Positions 21,356 through 32,568 of a stretch of DNA of 64,000 nt are shown here, piece after piece. Location of the stretch: NCBI GenBank assembly GCA_012934845.2, contig WNNJ02000333.1, positions 1 to 64,000 on the forward strand, in the 5' to 3' direction. The notes below the pieces were generated by a model, which was not told the DNA's origin, did not search any database, and saw only the letters and a program-made list of their open reading frames with translations. The stretch's first letter is position 1, and each line of letters begins with the position of its first letter. Both the position numbers and the translations under genes were made by a program. Origin of the DNA: Pomphorhynchus laevis. Lineage: Eukaryota > Acanthocephala > Palaeacanthocephala > Echinorhynchida > Pomphorhynchidae.

Positions 21356-22774
21356 ATCATTTCGTATTCCCAGGAACTTCCTGTGTACTGTTGTTATCAA
21401 ATCATCTCTGTTCTTCAGGATCTCAGAATCAAGGAAATTCGTGGCATTACTAACTTTATGGGTAAAGCGTAGTTCACTGTATTCATTAAGGCCGTTAACA
21501 AAAGATTCTAATTCGGATTTCCCTTGTTCCCAAATCGCAAAAACGTCGTCAATATAACGCAACCAGACAGTTGGTTTATTCGGCGATGCGGATATATATT
21601 CCTCTTCAATGGTAGATACACATAGACTTGCAAATACAGGTCTAATCTGGCTACACATCGCTGTGCCAATTTTCTGTCTATACAACCGCCTATCAAAGGT
21701 AAATATATTTGATTGGAGAATCAGCTTCAGCAACTCAGACAGTCCTAATACTTCCTTATCACTTGGCCGTTACCTCGAAACCAATTGGCAATCCGATTTA
21801 CCCCTGATTCTATATCCAGCGACGTGTAGAGAGACTCTACATCGAGGGTAACAATGAATGTATCACCTGCGATATTGGATTTGAGCGCTTCGAACTTTTT
21901 AATAAAGTCATCGGTGCTTTCGATGTATGATGTCCGGGACTTCAGAAGTGGAAGCAGCTCCCTATGTAGGTGTTTCGCAAGTTTCTCAGTTGATGTTCCA
22001 ATATTACCGATAATTGTTCGTCCTGGACAAGGTGTCACATTTTTATGAATTTTGGGCAAAAGGTATAAGTATCCGGGTCGTGGATCTTGAACCAGTATAC
22101 TCGACAATGCTGACTGTGAGAAGTGTTTTCGAATGGTCGACTCAACTTCTTTCACAACACTTGCGTGATCTGAGGATGTAATTTGTTCGTAAGCGTCAGT
22201 TTTCAGTTTTCTGAGTCCTTCTGCCAGGTAATTGTTCTTTGGCCATATTACTATTTTACCTCCTTTGTCGGATTGTTGAAAAATTAGATGGTTCATTCCT
22301 TGTATTTCACGTAGTGATTCCATTTCCGATTTAATCAAATTGTTGTTCGTTTTTATATTCGGTTACATAGTTATGCAATCTTGAATCACCTTATTGTTAA
22401 GCACTCGTTTTTGCAGAACTGTCTTCATGTTCACATCTTTGATAGTCTTAAACATCTGGTAGGTGTTCAAATTGCCCATAAGTTCTTTACGATTGAATTG
22501 GCATGGCGTTGGCACGAACTTTAAACCAAGAGATAGAACCGACTTTTGCGCATCAGTTATTGTTTCATCAGATAGATTTACAATGTTGTCACTGTCACCT
22601 GAGTTTTGTTTCACAAGTGTATTAAACGTCTACACCGTCGCTCCCTATTATCGGTAAGTTCCGTTATTGTGATATATCGTCCAAGCCAACTAGATAACTT
22701 CCGGCATTTACGTTTATTCAGTTGGTTCAGCAGGTGTTTATCAATCAATTCTTTCGGGCAATTGACTCGTTGTT

Positions 22775-22989
22775 TGGATACGGCAGGTATAATAGTAGTG
22801 CTCGGATGTGCTGAGTAGACAACGGTTCAGGATTTCTTACGAAATACGGCATTTATGCTAAATAGTGTTGCTTGATAGACTGGACTTCAAGCAACACCAT
22901 TTAGTATAAATGCCGTATTTCGTAAGAAATCCTGGACCTTTGTCTACTCAGCACATCCGTGCACTACTATTATACCTGCCGTATCCATT
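22775..22989. repeat. Inverted repeat at the 5' end of the Penelope-like element
   Basis: Arms of about 90 bases face each other around a centre near 22875. Both contain GGATACGGCAGGTATAATAG, GGATGTGCTGAGTAGAC and TTTCTTACGAAATACGGCAT (or the complement). The left arm overlaps the start of the element's coding region, so the right arm is an inverted copy of its 5' end. A third, plus-oriented copy of the same block lies at 23248-23338. Confidence 0.85.
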
Positions 22990-23390
22990 AAGGATCCAAC
23001 GAGTGCAGCGACAATTCAGCAACAACCTCTGCCTAGGGTTTAAGGATGGTCCGCACATCAATTCGATCTGGTTAAGAGCGTAAGCCTCAGACAATTAAGC
23101 AAAGTGTCGGAAATGCCTTTATTTACAATGTCACACAGGCAACCGAAACGACCAGTGAGTACTTCATTCTACTGATGAGTGTTGCCGGGTACTCATTGGT
23201 CGTCTAGAAGTGCCATGGTGACTGAAAGTCGTGAATCAAAGTCCAGTGTATCAAGCAACACCATTTTGTAAAAATGGCGTATTTCGAAAGAAATCCTGGA
23301 CCGTTGTCTACTCAGCACATCCGTGCACTACTATTATATATATTTGGTTTTGAATTTCACTGCCGGTTGTGATTCTCTCTGGACCGTTAT
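22990..23390 (+). repeat. Penelope-derived spacer and third 5'-end block
   Basis: The sequence between the inverted repeat and the next element. 23248-23338 repeats the block CAAGCAACACCATTT through GTCTACTCAGCACATCC to TGCACTACTATTAT. A strong hairpin (CGACCAGTGAGTAC and its near-perfect complement) is at 23150-23212, with CTGATGA inside its loop and GAAAC just before it. The order of these words does not make a normal hammerhead. Confidence 0.6.
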
Positions 23391-23739
23391 CTATATAATG
23401 ATTGGAAATATTCAACAACATTACACGAACAGTGTTTTATTTTATAAACGTTTCGGTGTAAACACCTTCTTCAGTATATCTAAAACACAATACACACAGA
23501 AAATATTAGTAATTGAAAAGTGAAAAACTAATAAATATCACAGATTATTCCACCTATACTTATGTTGACCAGTATTTACACCTGGTGGAATATCACTGCA
23601 CAATTTCCCGATTCAATGCTGTTCGCGTATCTTTCTTAGTTGATCGGGCTTTACCCGTTCTACTATCTCGTAAAAAATTGATGATAAAATAAATAACTGT
23701 TCCTGTAATGTTGTTGAATATTTCCAATCATTATATATA
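23391..23739. repeat. Terminal-inverted-repeat element of 349 bases
   Basis: Ends TATATAATGATTGGAAATAT plus TCAACAACATTAC face their reverse complement at 23700-23739, a terminal inverted repeat of about 42 bases with two mismatches. No coding capacity. The interior holds the minus-strand hammerhead-like motif at 23448-23474. It may be a MITE, or paired Penelope terminal repeats in opposite orientation. Confidence 0.8.
23448..23474 (-). ncRNA. Hammerhead-like motif (CTGAAGA...GAAACGT)
   Basis: On the minus strand: CTGAAGA, an extra A, stem II GGTG/CACC with loop TTTA, then GAAACGT. It differs from a canonical core only by the inserted A before stem II. No clear stem I or III partners were found nearby. 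Confidence 0.5.
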
Positions 23740-23745
23740 TTTGTC

Positions 23746-24666
23746 GGTTGTGTTTGAAGCGGTGTTTCGGGACAGAGTTACAGTTTTTGCAGTTTTTGAA
23801 GTGCATGTGAATGCGTATACTCGATCTCTGGAAGAATTTAATTTTGTTTCTGAATTTTGAAAAATAGCGGATTTTTATTATAGGATAAATGGCAGTCGTG
23901 ATCAGGATTCAACCCACCAGCATCAGTCATCAATTGTCTTATCCAATATTTTTCCTTCCTTTTCCTATCTCTTGTGGTCATTTATACACTCTATCAGCGT
24001 GTTCATTAAGATATGATTAAAGTTTTCAATTATGTGTTTTGCAGCGCAATCTCTCGTTCTTCCATACTTAATATCGCTACGTCTGTTATTTTGTCTTTAA
24101 TTATAGAATCTTCCAGTTTCTTCCACATATTGTTTTTTTACATGATGTGCAGGTCATTAAATATATAACCCCTTCCGATTTGCAACACAAGCTACTTTTT
24201 ACCTTGTAAGTTGATCCGTTGTGGTGCTGGTGAAAATGATTGTGGTTTCCATCGTTGCACAACATGTGCATCGTTTATTTTTGCGCGGTTGTGAGATACA
24301 AGAAGATTTGTCGTTTCTTACGCTGCTTACTTTTGAATGGGTAAGCATTTGTTTTAAAGTTCTTGTAGTTGATGACTGATGCTGATGGGTTGAATCCTGA
24401 TCACGACTGTCATTTACCCTAAAATAAAAATACGATATTTTTCAAAATTCCGAAACAAAATTAAATTCTTCCGGTGATTGTGTGTACGCATTCACGTGCA
24501 CTTTTTAAAAAACTGCAAAAACTAACTCTGAAGAAGCTCTGTGAGCGAAACGTCAGACTAAAAAGAGCATTTAAATAAAATTCAGTTCTTTCTATTCTGT
24601 TTCAATTATTATTTAACAATATATATGGAATCTTCTATAGATCCCGAAACACCGCTTCAAACACTA
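23746..24666 (-). mobile_element. Inverted-repeat Penelope remnant enclosing a GIY-YIG endonuclease
   Basis: The outer ends TTTGAAGCGGTGTTTCGGGA and the complement at 24647-24666 begin arms that continue through CAGTTTTTGCAGTTTTT, GAATTTAATTTTGTTTC and CAGTCGTGATCAGGATTCAA. The right arm carries about 130 bases the left one lacks. The interior, read on the minus strand (24345-24000), gives GVIYLMTCTSCKKTICGRNW, which matches the VYLITCKKCGKQYVGETG core of Penelope GIY-YIG endonucleases, followed by a degraded AKHIIENFNH (family AKHFNxxxH). This is the 3' part of another Penelope-like copy between terminal repeats in opposite orientation. It is broken. Confidence 0.7.
24528..24554 (+). ncRNA. 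Hammerhead-like motif in the inverted arm
   Basis: CTGAAGA, an extra A, stem II GCTC/GAGC with loop TGT, then GAAACGTC. Same construction as 23448-23474 and 17201-17225. It lies in the part of the right arm that the left arm has lost. Confidence 0.5.
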
Positions 24667-24679
24667 TATGTATCAATGC

Positions 24680-25150
24680 CGAGTATATATATTACCGAGT
24701 ATATATATTATATATACTCGGTAGTATATATATACTTGGCATTGATCAAAATATTTTTGATTAAATATTTTTTTTTCAAAAAATATTTCGTACAATTTTA
24801 TCCTGATGATAGCAGATAGCTATCAAATATTCGATATTTAAATAAAATTTGGCATTTCACTCTCTTCACTAATAAATCACAGTAAAAATAATAGTCGACA
24901 ACTTTTAAATGTGGTCCATTATAATCCCTAATCAACAATTACGGTAGTATAAACGTACAACATAGAAATAAAGTATACTGAAAATGGTCGAAGGAGGTAT
25001 TCATGTCGACTGTTTGAATTATAATAATAAATGGAAGCAGTCAAAGTTTAATGTAAGCAATTATATTTTCGTTAGCATTCTGCTAAAACGCAAGGATAGT
25101 TTTTTAAATATGAAAATAAACAGCGACAAAATAAACTTTATAATTCCTTA
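24680..25150. other. AT-rich spacer with a small palindrome
   Basis: Contains the palindromic ATATATATTACCGAGTATAT and its complement (24675-24740). Nothing else recognised. Confidence 0.4.
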
Positions 25151-25154
25151 TGTG

Positions 25155-26355
25155 GTTATTTGAATTGTTACTTTGATAAGTTAATTAATAACGAAAGCTT
25201 AAATACAATTAAAATTAAAATATGAAAAATTATATATTTTAAAACATTAAAATGATAATAAAGACCAGCAATAATTTTGATAAATCAAAATTATTTAAAA
25301 GTAGGGACATCTATATCCAGACAAGTGAAATGTGTTATAATTGAAGGTAGTAGTAGCCCAATTATAGCTGACTTATTTTTAAGTTTTTTTAGAATATGAA
25401 TTTGTTCATAACTGTTTAAAAAATAAATCTAAATTGTATAAGGTATGAAATATATATTTCGATATATATTGATGATATATGTGTATTAACTTTTATCCAG
25501 GTAGTCTTATTCTTAATAAAACCAATATTAATGATAAAGAAGGTGTATATCTAGATATGAACATTAAATTAACATTAACTAAAACTACTATTAATTTATA
25601 TCGTAAAGATGACATATTTAAATTTACAAGAAACATATTTTTGCATGAGCATTCATGCATACCATATAATATAAAATATAATACATTAAATAATGAAATT
25701 TTAAGAATTGCAACAATATGTAATGATATTGGCTTTCTTCAAAATCATTTAAATAATTTAATAGATACATATTTTAAACTAGGTTACTATAAAAATAACA
25801 TCAAGCAGAAAATAGTAAAATATATAAATTAACACAATAATATAGTGATGATTCTCCTGCCGTTCCGCAAAACAATCCGCGTTTCCACGTTGCACCGCTG
25901 TGCTAATTCGCTGCATTAGGAAACTCGTTGCCCGTTTATATCCGGTCGACTTTACTAATTTTTCCCGAAGCTGCAATAAAGGCGCTGCGCTGGTGCCAAC
26001 TGCTCTCAGGTTTTCGATGGCGATCGGAACAAACTTGTACTTCCGCTCATCTAAGCCGCTATATTTAGTACGCTTCACAAGTTCAGCATGCTTGGTACGG
26101 CATGTTTGGCATGTTAACATGTTCAGCATGTTTGGTTCACAAGTTTGATACGCTTCACAAATTCAGTCTATTAACAATAGACTATACTTGATTGAAAAAA
26201 TACAATAATATTAAAAATAAATTTAAACTCTTTATTGAAATATCCTTATTGAAAGTAAATAATATTCTCGGTGTTGGAATAAGATATAACACTAATAATC
26301 GAATATCATATAATAACATAGCGATTCCTCTATTATGTTATCTATTAGTCAATTA
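25155..26355 (+). mobile_element. AT-rich Penelope copy, interrupted by a retroelement insertion
   Basis: 5' sequence (25155-25275) matches 31340-31450. An internal deletion then leads to RT text from motif B onward (25276-25832), including [36 protein letters not shown] and ICNDIGFLQNHLNNLIDTYF, ending NNIKQKIVKYIN with a stop at 25830-25832. That end gives the natural C-terminus of this family. The 3' non-coding part resumes after an inserted block at about 26203 (ACAATAATATTAAAAATAA) and decays by 26355. The body is broken. Confidence 0.8.
25844..26201 (-). mobile_element. Retroelement Pol C-terminal fragment inserted into the Penelope copy
   Basis: The minus strand encodes HAELVKRTKYSGLDERKYKF, VPIAIENLRAVGTSAAPLLQ and TSFLMQRISTAVQRGNADCF. 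This matches a C-terminal, nuclease-like region very common in invertebrate reverse-transcribing elements (KY...FVPVAVETLG...SFLxQRISxAVQRGNA). The insertion is bounded by the same ten bases, ACAATAATAT, at 25834-25843 and 26202-26211, which look like a target-site duplication. The element class is not certain from this fragment. It is a short, broken piece and clearly younger than its host copy. Confidence 0.75.
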
Positions 26356-26492
26356 ATGTTGAACCTAAGGATGTTGTAAATACTCGCTAGTTTAAATTAT
26401 ACGCTGGAATAACTTTTATTGTTATAAGTATCCTTTTGTTTGAACACTCTAGATAATCTGATTTCATATCCAGATGTTCAAACTAATATCGA
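26352..26492 (+). repeat. Interspersed repeat, copy 2 (partner at 14722)
   Basis: Matches 14722-14868 in the same orientation (GGAATAACTTTTATTGTTAT, CCTTTTGTTTGAACAC, ATCCAGATGT). In both places it directly follows or precedes other mobile elements. Family unknown. Confidence 0.7.
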
Positions 26493-26499
26493 TAATGTA

Positions 26500-28180
26500 C
26501 GTTGGGCAAACCGAACAGTAACTGTTAACTAGAGCTAAAATCTGTTTTGTACAAAGAAATACTTTCCCCATCTAGTGTGGGAGATAGTTAAGAATTGTAA
26601 ATATACTACTTGTATGTTCGTATTATGACTATTTAAGACGTGGATGACCTTTGTATACAAAAATGGATGAGCACCCTAGAAATACCAAACGCTTGTAGTC
26701 GGACTTGTAAGGGCAACAATAACAAGTTAATACAATTACGGAAACATCACAATCTCCTTCATAATTACGACAGCCTTATATGAATTCTTCAGTAATCACG
26801 TTCACTCTTCAAAAATCAATAATAATTTATATATTTACAATATGTTTGAAATCAAGAAAAGAAGCAGAGAGTGTTTAAACCCTTAAGCGTAATGCTGAAT
26901 TCACCAGAATAAATAAAAATCAATCACATCACATAATCATTTCGGTAAAAACAGCAGATAAATTACCTTATAGCATAAAAAAACGAATTGAATATATCCG
27001 ATAAGAAAAACAAATGATGTTGAATAAATGAAAAATAATTAGTTGTGATTCGTGTATCCCTACTAAGTATGTTCGAGAAATTAATACAAATTCGATTGTA
27101 AGATATCTCTTTGTAAATAAGAGAATGCTAATAAAGGAAAGCAGTGGTGCTGTACGTGTATAGAATCAAAAGGTTACATCATATCCAAACAGCAAATTAA
27201 ATATCTCTTCAGTTTTAAGAAACTACCGTCAGTTGAGCACGCACTTTACGATTACTATTATTAGAAAACGAGTGATTCTTTGTTTTTTACATATTGTATA
27301 CATTTGTATTTTTAATAATTTATATTTTTGCGTCCTCGCCCATTATGGGAGTTAGTGTCATCGAAATAATTAATATTATTTTATAAAAAACTAGCTTATT
27401 GCCTTCATATCTGATTTATCAAACGGTTTTGTCTACAGCCATCTATGAACTTAAAGGTTAATTACATCAACCTATATATTACTCTATTTGTTGAGGTGTG
27501 GTATAATAGCGTTTTAGTATTTAATATAAACACCACAAATGCCATAAAAAGTATGATTTATTGAATAAAATGTTTTGTGTAACTACGTTTGTTCTAAGAT
27601 AACGATAATTAATGTAATTATTATATGGTTCTAAATATTCAAAGTTTTATTATTATAATATATAATTTCAATCACTGCATTTGCGGCATTAGATTTTACA
27701 AAAAGGCTGGTAGACGTATTTATAAACACAAAAATATAAATTATATATAATTTATATATAAATTATCAACTGATTAATTAATATAATTAATAATTAATTA
27801 ATAATAATTAATTCATAATAATTAATTAATAATAATTAATTAATTAATATAAATGATCAATTTATTAATACAAATTATCAACTGCTGATATATATTAGGT
27901 ATATTATAGTTAATCAAATATATCTTATATACCTCATCAACTACTGATCTAATACATACATTTCAGATTTTAGTACTTTTTCTGTTAGATAACGATAATT
28001 CGATTTTTCTGCCGCTTTGAGAGTTGAGGCTGTTTTAGCATTTTACAAATTTAACTGAAATTATTTCTGATTTGAAATTAAATATGTAGTGGAGTGGGAA
28101 GTGCGATCTTTAATTAGAAAATTTACCTATATTTTAGAATTCGATTATTAAACTGGCATTCATAATTGATTGTTTTAATT
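26500..28180. other. AT-rich intergenic stretch
   Basis: No gene seen. 27750-27900 is a TAAT-rich simple region. The rest is unremarkable. Confidence 0.45.
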
Positions 28181-28239
28181 CAAGTTTAATTAAATTTTAA
28201 CATTTTACAAATTTTATCAAAGTCATTTGTCATTTCAAG

Positions 28240-28445
28240 TTAAATCATTAATGATAAAGGAAGGTGCAACCTTCAATTTGATAACTGACCTATATAATAT
28301 TAACTTGACACATCGATTCGTAAACTAGTTGTATGTACTTTACTTATTTAATTTAAGTTAATATGTTCAAAATCATTTCTTTTTTAGTTAAATCTGTAAT
28401 GATAAAAGAAGGTACAACCTTCAATTTGATAACCTATCTTTATTT
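28240..28445 (+). repeat. Direct duplication of a 50-base block
   Basis: GATAAAGGAAGGTGCAACCT at 28252-28271 with its flanks recurs as GATAAAAGAAGGTACAACCT at 28396-28415, followed in both by TCAATTTGATAAC. The block contains the small palindrome GAAGGT-AC-AACCTTC. A related word, AAATTGAAGGTAGAACCTTC, occurs near 5115. Confidence 0.7.
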
Positions 28446-28613
28446 AATGAACATTTCGGTCCTGAAACTAGTCATCCATATTTGATTGATTTAATTTAAG
28501 TTAAATGAGATTTGCAGTTTATTTATAAAAAATTGGTGACACTAACCTTCACCTTTCTTTAAATCTAATTTAAGCCAACAGAAATACGCTACATCTATAG
28601 ATGGTGATAGAAT

Positions 28614-28711
28614 CACATTTGACGTATTTGTAGAACTGCATCTGATGTATTTGTAGAACCGCATCTGGTGTATTTGTAGAACCACATATGATGAATTTGC
28701 AGAGCCGCATC
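28614..28711. repeat. Minisatellite, 23-base unit, about four copies
   Basis: Unit consensus ATCTGATGTATTTGTAGAAC plus CGC, with one or two changes per copy. The open frame on the minus strand across it is only this repeat. Confidence 0.85.
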
Positions 28712-28930
28712 TTATCCAGCACCTACATTTCAATTATTTACCTTTTTTTGTTAGTTTAATAACGTACAAAAAAAGTACAGGAAAGTGAAATGTAGGTTGT
28801 GGATCGTAAGTTGTTGATATGCACCAATATTGAAATACAACGTACTCTTGTTGGTTATATTATGATTTACGAAAGTGTAGAATAACATGAATAATTTCGA
28901 TATGAAAAAGTTTTACAAAGAATATCCATA

Positions 28931-29172
28931 TGTTTCCTATTTTTGATACAGCAGGACGCTACTAATCATCATGGGTGTGTCTCATCAGCTGCTAACCCAT
29001 ACCTACATTTCACGTTTCGACCCTTATTATCTGCTTACTCCATACATTGGAGCATCAGTGTACGGAGTAAGCAGATAGTAATGGTCGAAACGTGAAATGT
29101 TGGTCTGGGTCAGCAGATGATGAGACTCACCAATGCTGATTAGTAGCGTCCTGCTGTATCAAACATAGGAAC
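28931..29172. repeat. Large foldback element (about 242 bases)
   Basis: The arms run from TGATACAGCAGGACGCTACT inward through GTCTCATCAGCTGCTAACCC, CATTTCACGTTTCGACC and ATCTGCTTACTCC. The reverse complement occupies 29055-29172 with about 10 percent mismatch. The centre is near 29050. GTCGAAACGTG in the right arm recalls the GAAACGT ending of the hammerhead-like motifs, but no core box precedes it. Confidence 0.85.
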
Positions 29173-29726
29173 AATACATGTGAGGATAATATCGTTCCAC
29201 AATCTAAAGAATTTTAGCTCACATATGCAATCAAATTAAATCTAGAATTAATTGAAAATAGTGAATTAAGAAAAATGCTATCAAAAGGGTATAAATATAG
29301 ATTAATTTTTTGTTAATCCAAAAATATTATTTAAAAATAATTTACAAATATCGTTCCCATTGACTTTTATCAAAGTCAATGATTTGTTGTGCATGCGAAT
29401 TCCGGATCGGCCGACTTGCCCGTATCCACATTGAATGTATCCTCATTAGCGTAATTGTCAATTCACATCAGATTCTGTTCAAATATTTGCTGTAACCAAC
29501 ATTTGAGTTCGTAGCATATTTTGCTGAAGATCATATGATCGTTTAACTCGACACCTACCCCTTCCGATTATTTAATATAGATTATATTATTATATATATT
29601 ATTAAATATATTATTATTTAATTTTTTTACGATAAATCAATTTATTTAATAAAACATAAAGAAATAGATGAGAAAAATGTGAAAAAATTTGTTCAATAAA
29701 GATCTTCTGCGAAATTTTTTCCATGT
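29173..29726. other. Spacer, nothing recognised
   Basis: AT-rich except 29395-29560, which has balanced composition (GAATTCCGGATCGGCCGACT). It shows no coding or RNA signature that I can name. Confidence 0.4.
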
Positions 29727-30850
29727 TTATTCCAGAGTCCTAGCGTAGACCGGAAAATTATAAGTTGAACGACTGGCTCGAACACACATAGACGTCGCTT
29801 TCGCTAGTGCAAAACTTATTTTGCATCTTAAATGTTTGATGGTTTCGTTGTAATTCCTCGATAGTCTTGCTATTTGTTTAAGAACACATTGGGTTGATAA
29901 ACCAAGTGCACTATTTGCTGCAATCACAATCGGGTAAAAAGTTGCCCGTTCATAAAGTGCAATTCTCTCTCCATATTTACTTATTTTCCTTGATTCATAG
30001 TAATTGAATGGGTTTCCTATTCGGTCAGATGGGTACGACGGAGCTAAGTGACTGAAAATACAAATGTCCATTAAGGACCGCTCTGACAGATCACCATATA
30101 AACCATAACAGGCAACATCCACCATTGCATTCTTATCAGTTGATGTAGCGGGATTGTCGAAAACAACCTCATCACTCAAAGGTATCAAATGTGGCTCCAC
30201 CGAAACAGAACGACATACTTTTGTAAGCTCTTTCGCTAATAAATCTCTCACGATATTGTGGCGTACTGTTGACATGCTACCTGTTTTGCACGAAAGTGAA
30301 TGATGTATGTTGAATTTTTACCCACATCGACATAGTTTTGGTGCCTCCGGCGGTTTCATGCCATATCTGGCTGCAATTGCATCACGAAATTCTCTTCTTG
30401 ACAGGTAATAACCCATACGCTTTATTGGTTTGGCAGATAACCAAGCAACGCTCCCTTCATTTTGATTAATTTTGAGTACTGGTCTTTTTGGGATTTATCA
30501 ATCATTTCTTGAAAAAAATATCTTTATCTTGTCTTATTTGCTTTCTTGTTTTTATTTGCTTTTCCAATAAATCAATTCTATTTAAACCATTTAACAAGGG
30601 TATATATATTCGAATAGAATCGTCATAATTTTTATTAGGATTTAATTTTGGGTCAATCACTCCTAGACCACCGAAACGAAGTGGCATTGTCACAGTGCGA
30701 AACTCATCATTACTCATTTGATTAATTCCTTTTATGGCTGGTAAGACTTCTGTACGTAATTTTTCGGAAATACAAAGGAATTCATCTCCCTTAACATTAC
30801 ATGTACGTTGTATTATTCCATTTACACTCAAGCGCTTGTGTGAGAGCTGT
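29727..30850 (-). mobile_element. Retroelement Pol remnant: RT tail plus nuclease-like domain
   Basis: In minus-strand order the first part (30831-30502) has FRTVTMPLRFGGLGVIDP, matching the (M/L)PxRxGGLGIxNP motif that follows the RT in a widespread invertebrate retroelement group. A short stretch near 30390-30440 corresponds to GYYLSRREFRDAI. The last part (30275-29727) is nuclease-like: RHNIVRDLLAKELTKVCRSV, VEPHLIPLSDE, VDVACYGLYGD, DICIFSHLAPSYPS, YERATFYPIVIAANSALGLS and LRCKISFALAKATSMCVRAS (family RHNEIRD, VEPxLQPL, FDVRVFNPFAPS, HGSFTPLVFS, WLRCRLSFALLRS). I know this architecture from many invertebrate genomes but cannot assign the class with confidence. It is an old, broken remnant. 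Confidence 0.75.
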
Positions 30851-30919
30851 GTAGGCTTCCTGCACAGTTCTCATTATTTAATGAGATCACAGCTATTATT
30901 TAATATAGCTTAATTGTGT

Positions 30920-31127
30920 ATATTTGCGTAGGGGTGTCGATTTGACGGGTGCTGGTGAACTGATAGGAACCGGGAACATGGTAGCGCGGATCCCTTAGAC
31001 AACGAGATTATGCCCTGGCTAAGGCAACGCTAATTGATCTGCGAATTTCCGACACCATGATATTATATTTCCTGTTCGTTATATTATTAAATAATAATAA
31101 CAATTATTGACACCCCTACGCAAATAT
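30920..31127. repeat. Short element with 19-base terminal inverted repeats
   Basis: GTATATTTGCGTAGGGGTGT and its reverse complement (GACACCCCTACGCAAATAT, 31109-31127) bound 208 bases of balanced composition. The inner part has a second, looser pair (GGGTGTCG near the left, CCGACACC near 31045). Non-coding; MITE-like or a nested pair of two elements. Confidence 0.75.
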
Positions 31128-31329
31128 TATCATCGCAGAAATCCTCTTCGCGCCAAGACTGGACTTGAGGGCCACTCTGCCAAAGCATGGAATATTAATT
31201 TGTTAATATGCATAGCAGATTTCGCAGTAGACTTGGATATTTAATAAAATATGTAAGTTTAATAAAATTTATTTAATAAATAAAATTTATTTAATTTTTT
31301 TAATTATTAAATAATATTAATAAAAATAA

Positions 31330-32568
31330 AATTTACAATTGGTTATATAATGACTTAAATTCTTACTTTAATAAGCTGATTAATAGTGAAAGCTTAAATA
31401 CATCGAAGATAAACATTTGGAAAACATAGATTACATAGCATTAAAAAGAAAATGAAAATAACAAACAATTATAAAAGGAAAGATAAAATTAATAAAGATA
31501 TGTATACAGAACTTACTAAATTAAAGGATAACTATATAATAACAACTATTGATAAAGCTAGTAATAACTGTGTTTTCATATGCAAAAAGCTGTGTTATGA
31601 TATACTAATGAAAGAGGTTAATTCTAATGATTTAAATGTAAATCCAACATATGAACGTAGTGAGTTGAGTTTAGAAACAATTATTACAAGTCACTGTTCT
31701 ATAATGGATAAAAAGGGTATAAAGGTTGAATTAGATAATAAAACTATACCTATATTATATTGGAATCCAAAATTACATAAAAATCCAATAAAACCTAGGT
31801 TCATATGTAGTGCGTTTAAATGTACATTAAAACCACTTTCTGTCTATATGAATAAAATACTTAAAGTAATTAAAGCACACTTCAAAAATATTGTAGGTTA
31901 GTCGAAATTAATACTAGTATAAAACACTATTTCAGTATTAATTCTACCAAAGAATTTTTAGAAGGCACAAAAAGAATAAATTTTCAGATTTATAATACCC
32001 ACGATTTTAGTACGCTTTATACAAATCTAGATTTAGTAGATTTTAAAGATGCATTAGAAAAATTAATCTTATATTCGGAAAAAGATATACATATATAATA
32101 ACTATAACGCATATCTAACAAAAATTAAACTTTCAAGCAAATATAAATATGGATAAAATTAAATTAATAGAATCCTTAAATATTTTGACAAATCAAAATT
32201 ATTTAAAAGTAGGACATCTATATTTAGACAAATAAAATGTGTTTCAATTGAAGGTAATAGTAGCCCAATTATAGCTGATTTATTTTTAAGCTTTGTTCAT
32301 AACATGTAAAAATAAATCTAAATTATATAAAGATATGAAATATATATTTCAATACATTTATGATCTATGTGTGTTTAACTCTAATAATTTTTATTCAAAA
32401 AGCGAATAAATTTATCCAGGTAGCCTCATTCTTGATAAAACCAACATTAATGATAAAGAAAGTATATATCTTGATATGAACATTAAATTAACATCAATTA
32501 AAACCACTTTTAATTTATATCGTTTAGATGACATTTAAATTTACAAGAAAAATATTTTTCCATGAACA
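31330..32568 (+). mobile_element. AT-rich Penelope copy with its N-terminal region
   Basis: The longest open part (31452-31901) shows the region upstream of RT motif A: ITTIDKASNNCVFICKK, then [40 protein letters not shown]. DKAxNNxVFxCK and the YWxPKLHKxPxxxRFI motif are typical of Penelope-like RTs. Downstream text ([20 protein letters not shown] and later blocks) continues in broken form to 32568, where the sequence switches abruptly to a minus-strand LINE. The tail is absent. Confidence 0.8.

Larger units (their letters stand above)
20487..22840 (-). mobile_element. Penelope-like element with RT and two tandem ribozyme-bearing terminal repeats
   Basis: Read on the minus strand, the order is an N-terminal region (22840-22370), a reverse transcriptase (22338-21360) and two tandem non-coding repeats (21355-20950, 20949-20487). 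The RT has the Penelope hallmarks: FQQSDKGGKIVIWPKNNYLA, YLYLLPKIHKN, VTLDVESLYTSLDIESG, RQKIGTAMCSQIRPVFASL and WLRYIDDVFAIWEQ. The C-terminal part of the RT and the GIY-YIG endonuclease expected after it are missing in this copy; the coding part joins directly to the terminal repeat. Each repeat holds a hammerhead ribozyme, a known property of Penelope terminal repeats. The coding region is broken. Fairly young by its good motif preservation. Confidence 0.88.
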
